Positions 9,041 through 21,203 of a stretch of 64,000 nucleotides of DNA are shown piece after piece; positions within the stretch are counted from its first letter, which is position 1; each line of letters starts with the position of its first letter. The stretch lies in NCBI GenBank assembly GCA_006438735.1, contig RCZF01000001.1, forward strand, positions 744,001 through 808,000, given 5' to 3'. The DNA is from Sphingomonas koreensis. GTDB taxonomy: Bacteria; Pseudomonadota; Alphaproteobacteria; Sphingomonadales; Sphingomonadaceae. The translations under genes were made by a program, and so were the position numbers. The notes under the pieces are model-generated. The model did no database searches. It worked only from the letters and a program-made list of their open reading frames with translations, and had not been told where the DNA came from.

Positions 9041-10639
9041 TCAGCGGCTCTCGGCGGCAGGCAATCGGACCACGAACCGCGCGCCCCCGAGCCGGTCCTC
9101 ACGCGATTCGACCGCGATTGCGCCTTGATGCGCTTCGACGATCGTCCGTGCAATGGCCAGCCCTAGGCCGGAATGCTTGCCGAATTGTTCGCTTTCGGGG
9201 CGGATCGACTGGAACCGCCGGAAAACCGCCTCGCGCGCTTCTTCGGGGACCCCGGGACCTTCGTCCTCGACGCGAACGACGATCGACTCGCCTTCGCGGA
9301 CAGCGGCGATGGTGACGAGGCTGCCGTCGGGAGAGAAGGATATGGCATTGTCGATCAAATTCTCGAATACGCGCTCCAGCCGGGCCCCTTCGCCGTTGGC
9401 GATCAACGCCTCGCCGCGCCGACGATCGAACGCGAGCCGCACCCCGCGCTCGACACCGCGCTCGATCCGGGTAGCGAGCAACGCGGCGATCATCGCGCCA
9501 ATGTCGACGGGATCGAACTTGGCGCGGCTCAGCTGGGCATCGAGCCGCGACGCTTCCGAGATGTCGCTGATCAGGCGATCGAGCCGGTGGACGTCATCGC
9601 GCACGATCGCGAGCAAGCGTTCCTGCAGCGCCGGATCGCGCACCGATGATAGTCCCTCGACCGCGGAACGCAGCGAGGCTAGCGGATTCTTGAGCTCGTG
9701 GGTGACGTCGGCGGCGAACGCTTCGGTCGCGTCGATCCGCGCCCTTAAGGCGAGGCTCATGTCGGAAAGCGCGCGCGCGAGCATGCCGATTTCGTCGCCC
9801 CGCGAGGGCAGGCGGGGCACCACCACTTCGCGAGCACGGCCGAGCCGAACGCGCACCGCCGCCCGTGCCAGCCGCCGCAGCGGCCGGACGATGGTGCGCG
9901 CCAGAAACAGCGAGAGCAGGATCGACAGCAGCGTGACGATGCCCAGCACGATGCTCAGCCGCGCGCGCTCGACTCGCACCGTCTGGGTGATGTCGCGCGC
10001 ATTGACCGTCGTCATCACCGCGCCGCCGGAAGGCAGGCCGGCCGCCGCGGTGATCACCGGCGTGCGATCGGGGGCGCGCCACACGGTGGCGGTCGCGCCA
10101 TTCGACGTCAGCGCCGCGCGCACGTCCGGCCACGAAGCGCCCTCGTCGGCCGCCAGATCGCGGTAGAGCGGCGCGCGCGTGGCGCCGACCACGGTGTCGA
10201 TGCCGGCATCGAGAAAGCGGGCGAAGGCCTGCTGCCAGGGCTCCTTGTCGGGATCGATCAGCACGAAATTGCGCAGGCCGGCCGCCTTGGTATCGAGCGT
10301 TTCCCGGCCGCTACTATCGAACAGCTGGAGCCGCGCCCGCGTCTCGCGCGACAGCCGCAGCGTCAGCCGATCGCGGCGATCGGCGGGAGCGGCATTGATC
10401 GCCTCGGCAATCAGCCGCGCTTCGCGAGCGGCCTGGGCGACGCGGTAATCGACAATCCGGCTGCGATACGAATCGAGATAGAAGAAACCGCCGGCCAGCA
10501 GCGCAAGCGCAAAGATGTTGACCGCCAGGATGCGGCGGGTGAGCGAGACGCGGCCCGACCATCGCAGTGCGAGGTCGCGATCGCGCTCGTCATTCCTCGG
10601 AAAAGCGATAGCCGGCGCCATAAAGCGTTTCGATCGCAT
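9041..10639 (-). CDS. chvG: Sensor histidine kinase ChvG (ExoS-like)
   Basis: Membrane kinase of the ChvG/ChvI pair, which in rhizobia and Agrobacterium responds to acid and envelope signals. Of 532 residues, transmembrane helix 1 spans about 37-55 ([15 protein letters not shown]), a periplasmic sensing domain follows to about 228, and transmembrane helix 2 spans about 229-250. HAMP comes next, then the phosphorylated His314 in [10 protein letters not shown], an N box ([14 protein letters not shown]) and a C-terminal G box. The start is uncertain. ATGs at 10639 and 10621 both lie inside chvI, giving a 32-50 bp overlap, and neither has an obvious ribosome-binding site. Confidence 0.93.
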   Translation of the reverse strand: MRSKRFMAPAIAFPRNDERDRDLALRWSGRVSLTRRILAVNIFALALLAGGFFYLDSYRSRIVDYRVAQAAREARLIAEAINAAPADRRDRLTLRLSRETRARLQLFDSSGRETLDTKAAGLRNFVLIDPDKEPWQQAFARFLDAGIDTVVGATRAPLYRDLAADEGASWPDVRAALTSNGATATVWRAPDRTPVITAAAGLPSGGAVMTTVNARDITQTVRVERARLSIVLGIVTLLSILLSLFLARTIVRPLRRLARAAVRVRLGRAREVVVPRLPSRGDEIGMLARALSDMSLALRARIDATEAFAADVTHELKNPLASLRSAVEGLSSVRDPALQERLLAIVRDDVHRLDRLISDISEASRLDAQLSRAKFDPVDIGAMIAALLATRIERGVERGVRLAFDRRRGEALIANGEGARLERVFENLIDNAISFSPDGSLVTIAAVREGESIVVRVEDEGPGVPEEAREAVFRRFQSIRPESEQFGKHSGLGLAIARTIVEAHQGAIAVESREDRLGGARFVVRLPAAESR

Positions 10640-11300
10640 CGAACTCGGGATCGACCTGCCGGAACTTGCGCCGCACGCGCTTGATGTGGCTGTCGATCGT
10701 GCGATCGTCGACGTAGATGTCGTCCTGATAGGCGGCGTCCATCAGCTGATTTCGCGTCTTGACGATGCCGGGGCGCTGCGCGAGCGTTTCGAGGATCAGA
10801 AACTCGGTCACCGTCAGCGTCACGTCGCCGCCGCTCCAGGTGACGCGGTGACGCGCCGGATCCATCGTCAGCCGCCCACGCACAAGCATCTCGACGGCGG
10901 TGCCGTCAGCCTCGGCCTCGCCCGGTTTCTGCGTCAGCTCGGCGCGGCGCAGGATCGCCCTTATGCGCGCGATCAGCAATCGCTGCGAGAACGGCTTGGC
11001 GATATAATCGTCGGCGCCCATCGCCAGGCCCAGCGCTTCGTCGAGCTCATCGTCCTTCGAGGTCAGAAAGATCACCGGCGTCGCCACCTTCTCGCGCATC
11101 CGCCGCAACAGCTCGAGCCCGTCCATCCGCGGCATCTTGATGTCGAAGATCGCCAGATCGGGCGGATTGTCGGTCAGCGCCTTCAGCGCGGTTTCGCCGT
11201 CCGAATAGACTCGGGTTAGAAAGCCTTCGGCCTGCAACGCGATCGATACCGAGGTCAGGATGTTGCGATCGTCGTCGACGAGCGCGATCGTGGCCGTCAT
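10590..11300 (-). CDS. chvI: Response regulator ChvI (OmpR family)
   Basis: DNA-binding partner of ChvG. The 236 residues comprise a receiver domain with acidic pocket DDD (10-11), phospho-acceptor Asp53 in [10 protein letters not shown] and the lysine of YIAKPF, then an OmpR-type winged helix with [16 protein letters not shown] and RVRRKFRQ. It is first gene of the chvI-chvG-hprK-rapZ-EIIA-HPr run. A perfect 14-bp palindrome lies 32 bp upstream of its ATG, a plausible autoregulatory site. Divergent pckA is the neighbour, matching the rhizobial arrangement. Confidence 0.94.
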   Translation of the reverse strand: MTATIALVDDDRNILTSVSIALQAEGFLTRVYSDGETALKALTDNPPDLAIFDIKMPRMDGLELLRRMREKVATPVIFLTSKDDELDEALGLAMGADDYIAKPFSQRLLIARIRAILRRAELTQKPGEAEADGTAVEMLVRGRLTMDPARHRVTWSGGDVTLTVTEFLILETLAQRPGIVKTRNQLMDAAYQDDIYVDDRTIDSHIKRVRRKFRQVDPEFDAIETLYGAGYRFSEE

Positions 11301-11331
11301 CGCCTGGAAATCTCCCTGAACGGTCGGACGA

Positions 11332-11377
11332 TTGCCCTAGGGCAAAGCGCGGCAACGCTCAACTATGCGCTTTGCCC
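11332..11377. promoter_or_regulatory. Dyad-symmetric sites in the chvI-pckA divergent region
   Basis: Two overlapping symmetric elements are present. TTGCCCTAGGGCAA at 11332-11345 is a perfect 14-bp palindrome. GGGCAAAGCGC at 11340-11350 and GCGCTTTGCCC at 11367-11377 form a perfect 11-bp inverted repeat with a 16-nt spacer. Together they give three half-sites of the type TTGCCC/GGGCAA between two divergent genes. They may bind a dimeric regulator that controls chvI, pckA or both; the protein is unknown. Confidence 0.55.
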
Positions 11378-11380
11378 GGT

Positions 11381-11409
11381 TTGACGCTGCGCCGCCGGCG
11401 GGATATGCG
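11381..11409 (+). promoter_or_regulatory. Candidate pckA promoter
   Basis: TTGACG at 11381-11386 and TATGCG at 11404-11409 are separated by 17 nt, a plausible sigma-70-type -35/-10 pair. It would start transcription near 11416 and leave a leader of about 60 nt before the TTG start codon of pckA. The -10 box is weak, so this is a suggestion only. Confidence 0.35.
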
Positions 11410-11424
11410 CTCGACAGAGGCATG

Positions 11425-11436
11425 GCATACGTATGC
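11425..11436. promoter_or_regulatory. Candidate operator: 12-bp palindrome GCATACGTATGC
   Basis: A perfect 12-bp palindrome lies just downstream of the candidate pckA promoter, where a bound repressor would block elongation. In rhizobia pckA is controlled by a LacI-family regulator (PckR), but I cannot match this site to a known consensus. Confidence 0.4.
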
Positions 11437-11476
11437 AGCGAAGACTGCGGCGTTATTTTACTCTGGGAGAGACAGG

Positions 11477-13111
11477 TTGCCGATTCGTACACCCGCCCTG
11501 GGCCTTGATGCCCAGGGCATTGCAACGTCTGCGCAAATTCACTGGAACCTCGGCACGGCGCCGCTCGTCGAAGCGGCGATCGCGCGCGGCGAGGGGCGGC
11601 TTGCCGCCGATGGCCCGCTGGTCGTCGAAACCGGGCCGCACACCGGCCGCTCGGCGCAGGACAAATTCACCGTCCGCGATGGCGAGACCGACTCGACGGT
11701 GTGGTGGGGCAAGACCAACAAGCCGATGGACCCCGCACATTTCGCGGCGTTGAAGGCGGATTTTCTCACCGCGCTGGCGCAGAAGGACACGCTGTTCGTC
11801 CAGGATCTCTTCGGCGGATCGCAGCCCAGGCACCGCGTCGGCGTGCGCGTGATCAACGAACTTGCCTGGCACAATCTGTTCATCCGCACGCTGCTGGTCC
11901 GGCCCGAGGCGAATGACCTCGAGCGGTTCGATCCCGATTACACGATCATCGATCTGCCCAGCTTTCGCGCCGATCCGGCTCGTCATGGCTGCCGCAGCGA
12001 AACGGTGATCGCGGTCAGCTACACCGAGAAGCTGATCCTGATCGGCGGGACGCGCTATGCCGGCGAGATGAAAAAATCGGTGTTCGGCGTGCTCAATTAT
12101 CTGCTGCCGCCGACCGGCGTGATGCCGATGCACTGCTCCGCCAATATCGGGGCGAACGGCGATACCGCCGTGTTCTTCGGCCTGTCCGGTACGGGCAAGA
12201 CGACCCTGTCGGCCGATCCCGCCCGCACCTTGATCGGAGACGACGAGCATGGCTGGTCCGATGACGCGGTGTTCAATTTCGAGGGCGGTTGCTACGCCAA
12301 GATGATCCGGCTGTCGGCCGAGGCCGAACCGGAAATCTATGCGACGACCAAGCGCTTCGGCACGGTGCTGGAAAACGTCGTGATGGACGCCGAAACGCGC
12401 GCGCTCGATCTCGGCGATGCCGCCCTCGCGGAGAACAGCCGCGGCGCTTATCCGATCGACTTCATCCCCAATGCCTCGGCCGAGAATATGGGGCCGGTGC
12501 CGCAGAACGTGGTGATGCTCACCGCCGACGCGTTCGGCGTGCTGCCGCCGATCGCCAAGCTCACGCCCGATCAGGCGATGTATCACTTTCTGTCGGGCTA
12601 TACCGCCAAGGTCGCCGGCACCGAGATCGGCGTTACAGAGCCCGAGGCGACCTTCTCGACCTGTTTTGGCGCCCCGTTCATGCCGCGGCATCCTTCCGTT
12701 TACGGCAATCTGCTCAAGGAGCGGATCGCCAAGGGCGGGGTCGACTGCTGGCTGGTCAATACCGGCTGGACCGGCGGCAAATACGGCGTCGGCAACCGCA
12801 TGCCGATCAAGGCGACACGCGCGCTGCTGAACGCGGCGCTAGACGGCAGCCTCAACACAGCCGAGTTCCGCACCGATCCGAACTTTGGCTTCAAGGTGCC
12901 GGTCAGCGTGCCCGGCGTAGATCCGGCGATCCTCGATCCCCGCCGGACCTGGGCCGACAAGGCCGATTATGACGCCACCGCCGCCAAGCTAGTCGATCTG
13001 TTCGTCGAGAATTTCGGTCAGTTCGAAACGCATGTCGACGAGGGCGTTCGCCAGGCCGCGCCGTTCGCGAGCGCCGCTCAGGCCTCGCCAAGTCCTCGCG
13101 TTCCGGCCTGA
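11477..13111 (+). CDS. pckA: Phosphoenolpyruvate carboxykinase (ATP)
   Basis: Converts oxaloacetate and ATP to phosphoenolpyruvate, the entry step of gluconeogenesis. The 544-residue protein shows [14 protein letters not shown] near the N terminus (substrate arginine at about 58), the PEPCK signature near residues 225-250 with P-loop [11 protein letters not shown], and DDEHGWSDD for metal and nucleotide binding. I chose a TTG start at 11477. It is preceded by GGGAG at 11465-11469 and begins the protein at the position usual for the family, whereas a longer TTG-initiated frame from 11372 adds 35 unconserved residues. Divergent chvI and the dyads between them suggest control by ChvG/ChvI or another carbon regulator. 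Confidence 0.96.
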   Translation: MPIRTPALGLDAQGIATSAQIHWNLGTAPLVEAAIARGEGRLAADGPLVVETGPHTGRSAQDKFTVRDGETDSTVWWGKTNKPMDPAHFAALKADFLTALAQKDTLFVQDLFGGSQPRHRVGVRVINELAWHNLFIRTLLVRPEANDLERFDPDYTIIDLPSFRADPARHGCRSETVIAVSYTEKLILIGGTRYAGEMKKSVFGVLNYLLPPTGVMPMHCSANIGANGDTAVFFGLSGTGKTTLSADPARTLIGDDEHGWSDDAVFNFEGGCYAKMIRLSAEAEPEIYATTKRFGTVLENVVMDAETRALDLGDAALAENSRGAYPIDFIPNASAENMGPVPQNVVMLTADAFGVLPPIAKLTPDQAMYHFLSGYTAKVAGTEIGVTEPEATFSTCFGAPFMPRHPSVYGNLLKERIAKGGVDCWLVNTGWTGGKYGVGNRMPIKATRALLNAALDGSLNTAEFRTDPNFGFKVPVSVPGVDPAILDPRRTWADKADYDATAAKLVDLFVENFGQFETHVDEGVRQAAPFASAAQASPSPRVPA

Positions 13112-13126
13112 TCGATGATAAGCCGG

Positions 13127-13151
13127 CTCCTGCGCCATGATGGCGCGGGAG
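13127..13151 (+). other. Stem-loop containing the downstream gene's ribosome-binding site
   Basis: CTCCTGCGCCA, loop TGA and TGGCGCGGGAG form an 11-bp stem with one G-U pair. It lies 16 bp after the pckA stop. The right arm contains GGGAG (13147-13151), which is also the best ribosome-binding site for the gene starting at 13159. The structure could be a terminator without a T run, or a translational control element. Confidence 0.5.
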
Positions 13152-13158
13152 ACGTGCG

Positions 13159-13473
13159 ATGGGCCTGCTCGATGGACTACTGGGCCAAGTGGCCGGCAAC
13201 GTCGATATCACCAATCTTGCTGCCAAAGTCGGGCTCGATCCGGCGCAGGTCGAGCAAGCCGTGACGGCCCTCGCACAGCATCATGCGCAACCCGGCGACA
13301 CCGTCGCGCAGGCGGCGCAGACCACAGGACTGCCGAGCGATGCGCTCCAGCAAATCGTCGGTCACATCGGCGGCGAAGGCGCGCTCGGCCGGTTTGCCGG
13401 CCTGCTTGGCGAGCAAGGCGGCGGGTTGGGTGGTCTTGGCGGTCTCGCGTCGGGATTGTTCGGCAAGTCCTGA
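13159..13473 (+). CDS. YidB/DUF937-like small protein
   Basis: A 104-residue protein with no signal peptide or membrane segment. The N terminus GLLDGLLGQVAGN and the Gly-rich C terminus (LLGEQGGGLGGLGGLASGLFG) resemble the YidB/DUF937 family, whose function is unknown. The middle holds two short helices with repeated GLD/GLPSDALQQIV patterns. The ATG has GGGAG 7 bp upstream, buried in a stem-loop. It stands alone between pckA and the MscS gene. Confidence 0.75.
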   Translation: MGLLDGLLGQVAGNVDITNLAAKVGLDPAQVEQAVTALAQHHAQPGDTVAQAAQTTGLPSDALQQIVGHIGGEGALGRFAGLLGEQGGGLGGLGGLASGLFGKS

Positions 13474-13525
13474 AAACCGTAGCGGCCTGATCGGAACCGT
13501 CGCGCCGCGCTGCCGTTGAGGCGGC

Positions 13526-14584
13526 ATGCATCAGATCGAATCTTTGGGCTGGCAGCTTCCTGTCCCGCTGGTCGACGCGCTGGCGTGCGTGGTCGCCGTC
13601 GCCGCCGCGCTTGCGCTTCATTCGCTGGCTTGCGCGCTGCTGAGACGCGTGGCGCGGCGCACCGCGGCGCAAGGCGACGACATCGTTCTCGACTACGCTT
13701 ATCGCCCGCTTCGCTGGATCATCGTCGCGGTCGCGCTGGCGCTGGTGCGGCCGCATCTTCATCTTGTTGCCCAGGCCGATGCCGTGTGGAGCCAAGCGGC
13801 CGGCTTGATCGTGCCGGCGATGCTGGGCTGGCTGGCGGTGACGATGGTTCGCGCCGTGCAACGGCTCGTCGAGATCAAAACCGACATCACCGTGGCGGAC
13901 AATCTCGCCGCGCGGCGGCGGCGAACCCGCAGCGCGATCCTCGGCCGGATCGCGATCTTCCTGGTCGGGTTCGTCACTATCTGCCTGATGTTGTTGAGCA
14001 TCCCCGCCGTCCGCAGCGTCGGCGTGACGCTGATGGCCTCGGCAGGGCTGGCTGGCCTTGCGGTCGGCGCCGCGGCGCAGCCGGCGCTCAAGAATCTCAT
14101 CGCCGGCATCCAGATGGCGTTCACCGAGCCGATCCGGATCGACGACGTCGTCATCATCGACGGGCAATGGGGGCGGGTCGAGGAGATTCGCTTGACCTAT
14201 GTCGTCGTGAAGATCTGGGACGAGCGCCGGCTGATCGTGCCGGTTTCGAAGTTCCTGGAGGATTCGTTCGAGAACTGGACCCGGCGGGAAAGCCAGTTGC
14301 TCGGCACCGCCTTTTTCTATCTCGATCCGGCAACCAACGTCGATCGGCTTCGCGTCAAGTTCGAGCAGATCGTCCGCGCCGATCCGAAATGGGATGGCCG
14401 CGTGGTCGGCATGCAAGTGACCGACATTCGCGAGCAGGTGATCGAGGTTCGAGCGCTGGTGAGCGCGGCCGATTCTGGCCGGCAGTTCGATTTGCGCGCG
14501 ACGGTGCGCGAGCAATTGCTGGCGTTCATCGCCAGCGACATGCCCGAGGCGCTGCCGCGGCGGCGCGCCGAGCTCGTCAGCTAA
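13526..14584 (+). CDS. MscS family mechanosensitive ion channel
   Basis: A 352-residue inner-membrane channel likely to relieve osmotic stress. Hydrophobic helices occur at about residues 10-35, 65-85, 92-112, 140-165 and 168-185. The pore-lining helix and the start of the beta domain read LAGLAVGAAAQPALKNLIAG, followed by PIRIDDVVIIDGQWGRVEEI, the family hallmark. A cytoplasmic mixed alpha-beta domain follows (YLDPATNVDRLR). It converges with the nfeD-like gene and overlaps it by 8 bp. Confidence 0.92.
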   Translation: MHQIESLGWQLPVPLVDALACVVAVAAALALHSLACALLRRVARRTAAQGDDIVLDYAYRPLRWIIVAVALALVRPHLHLVAQADAVWSQAAGLIVPAMLGWLAVTMVRAVQRLVEIKTDITVADNLAARRRRTRSAILGRIAIFLVGFVTICLMLLSIPAVRSVGVTLMASAGLAGLAVGAAAQPALKNLIAGIQMAFTEPIRIDDVVIIDGQWGRVEEIRLTYVVVKIWDERRLIVPVSKFLEDSFENWTRRESQLLGTAFFYLDPATNVDRLRVKFEQIVRADPKWDGRVVGMQVTDIREQVIEVRALVSAADSGRQFDLRATVREQLLAFIASDMPEALPRRRAELVS

Positions 14585-15038
14585 CCGGATCTGCGGGTTC
14601 GACCAGCAACGTGCCGCCGGCGACGCCGACGATGCGGACATGCGCACCGACATCGGCGTCATGGCCGCTCGCCGGCCAGGTGCCGTCGCCGACCCGCACG
14701 CGGCCGTCGCCGTCGGCGATCGCGTCGGTCACCGTCACGACCTGCCCGATCATCCGCGACACACGGTCGTTGAGCAGCGGATCGGCCGATTCGACGGGAT
14801 AATCGAGATACCAGCGCTTGCCGATCGCGACCGTCACCGCGCTCCACACCGCGAACGACAGCAATTGCGCGGCGACCGGCAGATCGGTCAGCACCAGCGT
14901 CGCCAGTCCGGTGATCGCGGCGGCGATCGCCAGGAAGATCAGGAACACGCCGGGGATTGCGATCTCGCCGATCCCGAGCAGGATCGCCGCCGCCAGCCAG
15001 ATCACCCCCGCACTGGCGGTGAAAGCGCCCAAATTCAC
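14577..15038 (-). CDS. NfeD family membrane protein
   Basis: A short NfeD of 153 residues: hydrophobic segments at about residues 10-30, 32-50 and 55-75, then a soluble OB-fold region (VGQVVTVTDAIADGDGRVRVGDGTW). NfeD proteins pair with SPFH/stomatin proteins in membrane microdomains. The GTG start at 15038 overlaps the SPFH stop codon as GTGA, so the two are coupled. Confidence 0.88.
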   Translation of the reverse strand: MNLGAFTASAGVIWLAAAILLGIGEIAIPGVFLIFLAIAAAITGLATLVLTDLPVAAQLLSFAVWSAVTVAIGKRWYLDYPVESADPLLNDRVSRMIGQVVTVTDAIADGDGRVRVGDGTWPASGHDADVGAHVRIVGVAGGTLLVEPADPVS

Positions 15039-16018
15039 GCTTCGCCTTGCTCGAACGGGCCGCGCACGCGCTTGGCGGCGGGGGCAGGGGCCGTCGTACT
15101 AGCCGGGGCGTCGGTGCCCAGCGCTTCCTTGGCGAGCTGGCCGATGCCGCCCAGCGTGCCGATCAGCTGCGTCGCTTCGACCGGGAACAGGATCGTCTTG
15201 GCATTGGGCGAGGTGGCGAACTTGCCGACCGCCTCGACATATTTCTGCGCGATGAAATAATTGATCGCCTGGCCGCTGCCGCCCTCGATCGCGTCGGACA
15301 CCACTTTGGTCGCCCGCGCCTCGGCCTCGGCCGCGCGCTCGCGCGCCTCGGCCTCCCGGAACGCGGCTTCACGCCGGCCCTCTGCCTCGAGGATCGCCGA
15401 TTGCTTCTTGCCCTCGGCGCGCAGGATTTCCGACGCGCGGGTGCCCTCGGCCTCGAGGATGTTGGCGCGCTTCTCGCGTTCGGCCTTCATCTGACGGCCC
15501 ATCGAATTGACGATGTCGGCGGGCGGGCGGATGTCCTTGATCTCGACGCGGGTGATCTTAACGCCCCACGGATTGGTCGCGTGATCGACCACATTGAGCA
15601 GCCGCACGTTGATCTCGTCGCGCTTGGAAAGCAGCTCGTCGAGGTCCATCGATCCCATCACGGTGCGCAGATTGGTGGTTGAGAGTTGCATGATGCCGAC
15701 GAACAGGTCCGACACTTCATAGGCCGCCTTGGCCGCGTCGAGCACTTGGAAGAACACCACGCCGTCGACCGCGACCATCGCATTGTCCTTGGTGATGATC
15801 TCCTGCCCCGGAATGTCGAGCACCTGCTCCATCATGTTCACGCGCCGCCCGACGCGGTAGAAGAACGACGGATAGAAATTGAACCCCGGCTTCGCCACGG
15901 TGGTGAAGCGGCCAAAATGTTCGATCGTATATTGATGGCCTTGGCGGACGATCTTGATGCTGGTCATTAGGTAGAACAGCACTATCAGGACGATCAACGC
16001 GGCGACAATCAGGATCAT
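15035..16018 (-). CDS. SPFH/Band 7 (stomatin-like) membrane protein
   Basis: A 327-residue stomatin/QmcA-type protein. The N-terminal membrane segment (about residues 2-22) is followed by the SPFH domain starting IKIVRQGHQYTIEHFGRF, with DIPGQEIITKDNAMVAVDG as a core motif. A long charged Ala/Glu/Arg coiled coil lies at about 190-270. The ATG at 16018 was chosen because it begins the membrane helix; the longer frame adds 27 polar residues. The partner nfeD-like gene overlaps its end by 4 bp. The pair is thought to organise membrane domains or control protease access. Confidence 0.93.
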   Translation of the reverse strand: MILIVAALIVLIVLFYLMTSIKIVRQGHQYTIEHFGRFTTVAKPGFNFYPSFFYRVGRRVNMMEQVLDIPGQEIITKDNAMVAVDGVVFFQVLDAAKAAYEVSDLFVGIMQLSTTNLRTVMGSMDLDELLSKRDEINVRLLNVVDHATNPWGVKITRVEIKDIRPPADIVNSMGRQMKAEREKRANILEAEGTRASEILRAEGKKQSAILEAEGRREAAFREAEARERAAEAEARATKVVSDAIEGGSGQAINYFIAQKYVEAVGKFATSPNAKTILFPVEATQLIGTLGGIGQLAKEALGTDAPASTTAPAPAAKRVRGPFEQGEA

Positions 16019-16031
16019 GGCAAGCCTCTGA

Positions 16032-18832
<2,801 letters not shown>

Positions 18833-18864
18833 ATCCGTCGCGAACAACCATGCTGGAGAAATTG

Positions 18865-19371
18865 ATGCGTATCTCGCTTGTCGCCACCGCAGCCGCGCTG
18901 ATGCTCGTCTCGGTATCGACCTCGCTGCACAGCCAGAAGCCCGACGATCAGGTCGATGCCCGGTCGTTGCAATTGCTCGCGCAGGGCAAGACCGCCGCTG
19001 CGGCCGGCAAGTTTGACGAGGCGACCGATACGCTGGAAACGGCATTGGCCGTCGATCCGCGCAACCGCGCGGCGTTCGTCGTGCTCGCTGACGTCACCCA
19101 GCAGCGCGGGCTCGATGGCAAAGCGATCCGGCTTTACCGCGACGCGATGCTGCTCGATCCCAACGACCGTGCCGCGATCGCCGGTGAGGGCAGGGCGCTG
19201 GTCGCCAAGGGGGCGGTGACGCAGGCCAAGGCCGATCTCGCGAAGCTGCAGAAGCTGTGCGGCGGCGCTTGTCCCGAAGGGCAGCAACTCGCCGCGGCGA
19301 TCGCCAAGGGGCCGCGGCCCACCGCGCTGGCCGCGCAAGACACCGACACCAAGGCAAGCGCGGCAGACTAA
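18865..19371 (+). CDS. Exported tetratricopeptide repeat protein
   Basis: A 168-residue protein with a signal peptide ([20 protein letters not shown]), followed by two to three TPR units at about residues 30-125 ([20 protein letters not shown], then [20 protein letters not shown]). It probably acts as a periplasmic scaffold; no partner is evident. I chose the ATG at 18865 because GGAG at 18854-18857 sits 7 bp upstream. ATGs at 18826 and 18850 are in frame and possible, the first overlapping the preceding methyltransferase. It overlaps the convergent rsmA gene by 4 bp. Confidence 0.82.
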   Translation: MRISLVATAAALMLVSVSTSLHSQKPDDQVDARSLQLLAQGKTAAAAGKFDEATDTLETALAVDPRNRAAFVVLADVTQQRGLDGKAIRLYRDAMLLDPNDRAAIAGEGRALVAKGAVTQAKADLAKLQKLCGGACPEGQQLAAAIAKGPRPTALAAQDTDTKASAAD

Positions 19372-20186
19372 GCCGACAGTGCGCGGGCAAGTGCCGTGAA
19401 CTGATCAACGCTGACCGTTTCGGCCCGACGCGTCTCCTCCACACCAATCGTCTCGAGCGCGGCGAGCGCCCCGGGCACGCTCTTGAGGCTCTGGCGCAGC
19501 ATCTTGCGACGCTGCCCGAAAGCAGCGGCGGTCAACCGCTCGAGCACCGCGAGATCGACGCCGAGCGGCGCGGCTTTGGGCGTCACATGGACGACAGCCG
19601 ACATCACCTTGGGTGGCGGCGTGAACGCCGAGCGATGCACCGGCATCGCGATCCGCGCATCGGCGCGCCACTGCGCCAGCACCGCGAGCCGTCCATACGC
19701 ATCATCGCCAGTCGCAGCGACGATGCGCGCGGCAACCTCCTTCTGGAACATCAGCGTCAGGCTTTGCCACCACGGCAGCCAATCGGCCGATAGCCAGCGG
19801 ACCAGCAGCGCAGTGCCGACGTTATAGGGCAGGTTGGAGACGATGTGCGGCCGTCCTTCAAACAGCGTCGGCGGATCGATCGCCAGCGCGTCGTCCTCGA
19901 TCACGCGCAACTGGCCGGGGTAGAAATCGCCGAGCTCGGCAAGCGCGGGGATGCAGCGCCGGTCGCGCTCCACCGCGGTGACGCGCGCGCCTTTCGCCAG
20001 CAACGCGCGGGTAAGCCCGCCCGGACCGGGGCCGACCTCGAACACTTCCGCACCGTCGAGATCGCCGGGGATCGCCGCGATACGCGCGAGCAGCTGGCCG
20101 TCGAACAGGAAATTCTGGCCCAGCGCCTTGCTGGCGCTCAACCCGTGCCTCGCAATGACCTCGCGGAGCGGGGGAAGCGCGGTCAC
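19368..20186 (-). CDS. rsmA: 16S rRNA (adenine(1518/1519)-N6)-dimethyltransferase RsmA (KsgA)
   Basis: Dimethylates the two adjacent adenines in the 3' hairpin of 16S rRNA. The 272 residues show [14 protein letters not shown] (motif X), [14 protein letters not shown] (motif I), ERDRRC (motif II) and [14 protein letters not shown] (motif IV, NLPY). The GTG start at 20186 overlaps the pdxA stop as GTGA. It is last gene of the lptD-surA-pdxA-rsmA run, the canonical proteobacterial order. Confidence 0.96.
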   Translation of the reverse strand: MTALPPLREVIARHGLSASKALGQNFLFDGQLLARIAAIPGDLDGAEVFEVGPGPGGLTRALLAKGARVTAVERDRRCIPALAELGDFYPGQLRVIEDDALAIDPPTLFEGRPHIVSNLPYNVGTALLVRWLSADWLPWWQSLTLMFQKEVAARIVAATGDDAYGRLAVLAQWRADARIAMPVHRSAFTPPPKVMSAVVHVTPKAAPLGVDLAVLERLTAAAFGQRRKMLRQSLKSVPGALAALETIGVEETRRAETVSVDQFTALARALSA

Positions 20187-21181
20187 GCCGCGCAGGCGGC
20201 GCGGCGGCATGCGGCGGCCTCGGCCGCCATCTTGATCGCCGCGATCATCGCGCCGGGTTCGGCCTTGTCCTGCCCCGCGATCGAGAACGCCGTGCCATGA
20301 TCGGGCGAAGTGCGCACGACGGGCAAGCCAAGCGTGATGTTGACGCCCTCGTCGAAATGCAGTGTCTTGAGCGGCACCAGTGCCTGATCGTGGTAGCAGC
20401 ACATCGCGACGTCATAGGTCGCGCGAGCGCGGGCGTGGAACATGGTATCGGCGGCTAACGGCCCGGTGGCGTCGATCCCTTCGGCGCGCAACAGCTCGAT
20501 CGCCGGCGCGATGATTTCGATCTCCTCGCGGCCGATCGCGCCCTGCTCGCCGGCGTGCGGATTGAATCCGGCAAAGGCGAGCCGCGGCTGGCCGATGCCG
20601 AAGTTGCGCTCCAGCCCGCGCGCCGTCGCGCGTGATTTGGCGACGATCAGATCCACGCTGAGCAACCTCGACACGCTGGCGAGCGGAACGTGGGTGGTGA
20701 TCGGCACGACGCGCAGCGTGGGCCCCGCGAGCATCATCACCGCGTTCTCGCCGGCGACGCCGAAGCGTTCGGCAACGAATTCGGTCTGCCCGGGGTGCGT
20801 AAAGCCGATGTTGTAGAGCTGCGCCTTGGACACGGGCCCCGTCACCAGCGCGCTCGCCGCGCCCGATCGCGCCAGCCCGGCCGCGAGCTCGAGCGATCGC
20901 AAGGCGCATTGCGCGCCTTCGGGATCGGGCGCGCCGGGGGTGATCGCACCGCCATCCTCGACGCTGAGCACCGGCAATGCCTTGGTGAAGACGCGCGCGG
21001 CGTGATCGGGACTGTCGATCGTTGCGATCGGACCTTGCCAGACGCGACCGATCGCACGCGCATCACCAACCGCGAAGAACGGCGACAAACCGGCGCGCCG
21101 GCGTGCCGCCCAAGCCTTGGCAATGATCTCAGGGCCAATCCCGGCGGGATCGCCCATGGCGATGGCGAGAGGCGCGATCAT
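20183..21181 (-). CDS. pdxA: 4-hydroxythreonine-4-phosphate dehydrogenase
   Basis: NAD-dependent step of pyridoxal-5'-phosphate synthesis. The 332 residues begin [19 protein letters not shown], the family N terminus, with [14 protein letters not shown] and [12 protein letters not shown] supplying metal-binding histidines further on. The ATG at 21181 was chosen over a longer frame that overlaps surA. It lies between surA and rsmA with a 22-bp gap upstream and a 4-bp overlap downstream. Confidence 0.96.
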   Translation of the reverse strand: MIAPLAIAMGDPAGIGPEIIAKAWAARRRAGLSPFFAVGDARAIGRVWQGPIATIDSPDHAARVFTKALPVLSVEDGGAITPGAPDPEGAQCALRSLELAAGLARSGAASALVTGPVSKAQLYNIGFTHPGQTEFVAERFGVAGENAVMMLAGPTLRVVPITTHVPLASVSRLLSVDLIVAKSRATARGLERNFGIGQPRLAFAGFNPHAGEQGAIGREEIEIIAPAIELLRAEGIDATGPLAADTMFHARARATYDVAMCCYHDQALVPLKTLHFDEGVNITLGLPVVRTSPDHGTAFSIAGQDKAEPGAMIAAIKMAAEAAACRRAACAA

Positions 21182-21203
21182 GCCGCGATCGGCGCCGGAC
21201 GCG

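Noticed and set aside
11453..12691. 412-residue frame opposite pckA
   Set aside because: Antisense shadow of a well-supported enzyme gene in GC-rich DNA; no motif or start signal.
13208..14662. 484-residue frame opposite the MscS gene
   Set aside because: Antisense shadow; His/Asp/Arg-rich low-complexity composition.
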